Source of the DNA: Hyphomicrobiaceae bacterium
Lineage (GTDB): Bacteria > Pseudomonadota > Alphaproteobacteria > Rhizobiales > Xanthobacteraceae
DNA: 64,000 bases
Reading direction: 5' to 3'
NCBI GenBank assembly: GCA_021324465.1
Contig: JAJPJB010000069.1
Coordinates: forward strand, 62,001 to 126,000
Shown piece after piece: positions 63,155 to 64,000 of the stretch; positions within the stretch are counted from its first letter, which is position 1, and each line of letters opens with the position of its first letter. Under the pieces are notes generated by a model that saw nothing but the letters and a program-made list of their open reading frames with translations, ran no database searches and was not told the origin of the DNA. The position numbers and the translations under genes were made by a program.

Positions 63155-64000
63155 ATGACAGAGCGTGCTGCGGGCTTGAACGACGGCCTTACCGACTATG
63201 GCGACAAGGATTTTTCCCGCTATTTGCGGCGCTCCTTCGCGCAATCGATGGGCTATTCGCGAACGTTTCTCGACAAGCCGGTGATCGGCATCGCCTATAC
63301 AGCGTCCGATTTCAACAATTGCCACCGCCACTTTCCCGAGCTGCTCGCGGCAGTGAAACGCGGCGTGCTCGCCACCGGCGCTTTGCCGCTCGAATTTCCG
63401 ACCATCTCACTGGGTGAAGTTTTCCTGTCGCCGACCAGCCTCAAATTCCGCAACCTTATGGCCATGGATACCGAGGAGATGATCCGCGCGCAGCCGATGG
63501 ATGCGGTCGTGCTGATGGGCGGCTGCGACAAAACTGTGCCGGCGCAGCTGATGGGCGCGGTGTCCGCCAATCGGCCCGCGATCATGCTGATCGGCGGGCC
63601 GATGATGACCGGCCGGCATCGCGGCGAGCGACTGGGCGCGTGCACGGATTGCCGGCGTTTCTGGGCGCGCTATCGCGCCGGCGACATCGACGCGGAAGAA
63701 ATCTCGGCGGTGGAGGGCCAGCTCGCGGTCACGGCGGGGACCTGCGCGGTGATGGGCACGGCTTCGACCATGGCCTGCCTCACCGAGGCGCTGGGCATGT
63801 GTTTGCCGGGCACTGCGGCGATCCCGGCAGTACACGCCGATCGGCTGCGCGCCGCGGAAGCCACCGGTATCGCGGCCGTGAAGCTGATCGGCTCCAAGCT
63901 GACGCCGTCTGCAATCATCAATCAAAAATCGGTCGAGAATGCGCTGCGCGCGCTGCTGGCGCTCGGCGGCTCGACCAACGCCATCATCCACCTCACCGCG
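63155..64000 (+). CDS. IlvD/Edd-family dehydratase (N-terminal part, runs off the window)
   Basis: The frame is open to the window end (282 codons). It begins MTERAAGLNDGLTDYGDKDF and has the iron-sulfur cysteines of IlvD/Edd enzymes: FNNCHRHF, MGGCDKTVPAQLMGA, and GTCAVMGTASTMACL. These are dihydroxy-acid or sugar-acid dehydratases. The start phrase (S-D-F-N-N-C-H) resembles the sugar-acid (arabinonate/xylonate-like) dehydratase branch and not the branched-chain IlvD, but the C-terminus is not visible. GGAATGAAGTGGTA precedes the ATG. Confidence 0.85.
   Translation, partial: MTERAAGLNDGLTDYGDKDFSRYLRRSFAQSMGYSRTFLDKPVIGIAYTASDFNNCHRHFPELLAAVKRGVLATGALPLEFPTISLGEVFLSPTSLKFRNLMAMDTEEMIRAQPMDAVVLMGGCDKTVPAQLMGAVSANRPAIMLIGGPMMTGRHRGERLGACTDCRRFWARYRAGDIDAEEISAVEGQLAVTAGTCAVMGTASTMACLTEALGMCLPGTAAIPAVHADRLRAAEATGIAAVKLIGSKLTPSAIINQKSVENALRALLALGGSTNAIIHLTA

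Overview
The window is GC-rich throughout, densely packed, and reads as chromosome of an alphaproteobacterium of the order Hyphomicrobiales, most likely the Bradyrhizobium/Rhodopseudomonas/Xanthobacteraceae side. The evidence is gene content and order: a GcrA cell-cycle regulator, the split F0 operon atpI-atpB-atpE-b'-b, a coxB-coxA-ctaB-coxF-ctaG-coxC-DUF983-surf1 cluster, an alphaproteobacterial SAM-II riboswitch in front of metZ, a one-step (ALAS) hemA, a double-length dCTP deaminase, IalB-like and GCG_CRPN-type small exported proteins. No rRNA, tRNA, CRISPR array, insertion sequence or prophage was recognised by eye. Species-level assignment is inference.

Layout. 1-200 is the tail of an EI24/CysZ-like membrane protein. 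263-13344 is an accessory, probably catabolic, region: MetE-like zinc methyltransferase, Rieske ferredoxin, a hypothetical plus CoxG-like SRPBCC protein, MFS acid transporter, a fumarate-reductase-like flavoprotein with a single-domain [2Fe-2S] partner, two small exported proteins, an FAD monooxygenase, a UbiD-family decarboxylase, a carboxymuconolactone-decarboxylase-like protein, a haloacetate-dehalogenase-like hydrolase with a complete active-site set, and a Tat-exported alpha/beta hydrolase. 13753-21867 is phosphate: a YbhN/UPF0104 membrane protein, then phoR, a Pho box, pstS-pstC-pstA-pstB-phoU-phoB. 21989-25000 holds gcrA divergent from argD-argF, with a regulatory intergenic region. 25172-31642 carries hslO, apaG, an opgC with two tandem SGNH-hydrolase paralogues, and metZ behind a SAM-II riboswitch and terminator. 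31876-37689 is mixed housekeeping (dcd, PAN-domain protein, lepB, tldD, a Bug-type receptor, an IalB-like protein).

38287-44816 is the aa3-type cytochrome c oxidase cluster with its heme A and copper assembly factors, followed by thrC, an M16 peptidase, a GNAT acetyltransferase and a lipoprotein. 49523-52022 (minus) is the F0 sector operon of ATP synthase. 52297-55653 contains a small exported protein, YjbQ, a LysR regulator and beside it the decayed remnant of an RND efflux pump. 55824-60077 holds a LuxR-type response regulator converging on a 1184-residue symporter-fused hybrid histidine kinase. The window ends with an AbrB-type membrane protein, hemA with a FixK-type box and a possible Irr site upstream, and the 5' part of an IlvD/Edd dehydratase.

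Functionally the window combines respiration (coxBAC, ctaB/ctaG/surf1, F0, hemA), phosphate sensing and uptake, amino-acid synthesis (arg, met, thr), and a catabolic block whose parts (transporter, ferredoxins, flavoenzymes, decarboxylase, dehalogenase) suggest use of an aromatic or halogenated acid. The most interesting features are the OPG-modification-like opgC/SGNH/SGNH cassette with one apparently dead hydrolase, the dehalogenase-containing block, the promoter-terminator arrangement in front of argD, the regulatory region of hemA, and the RND relic.
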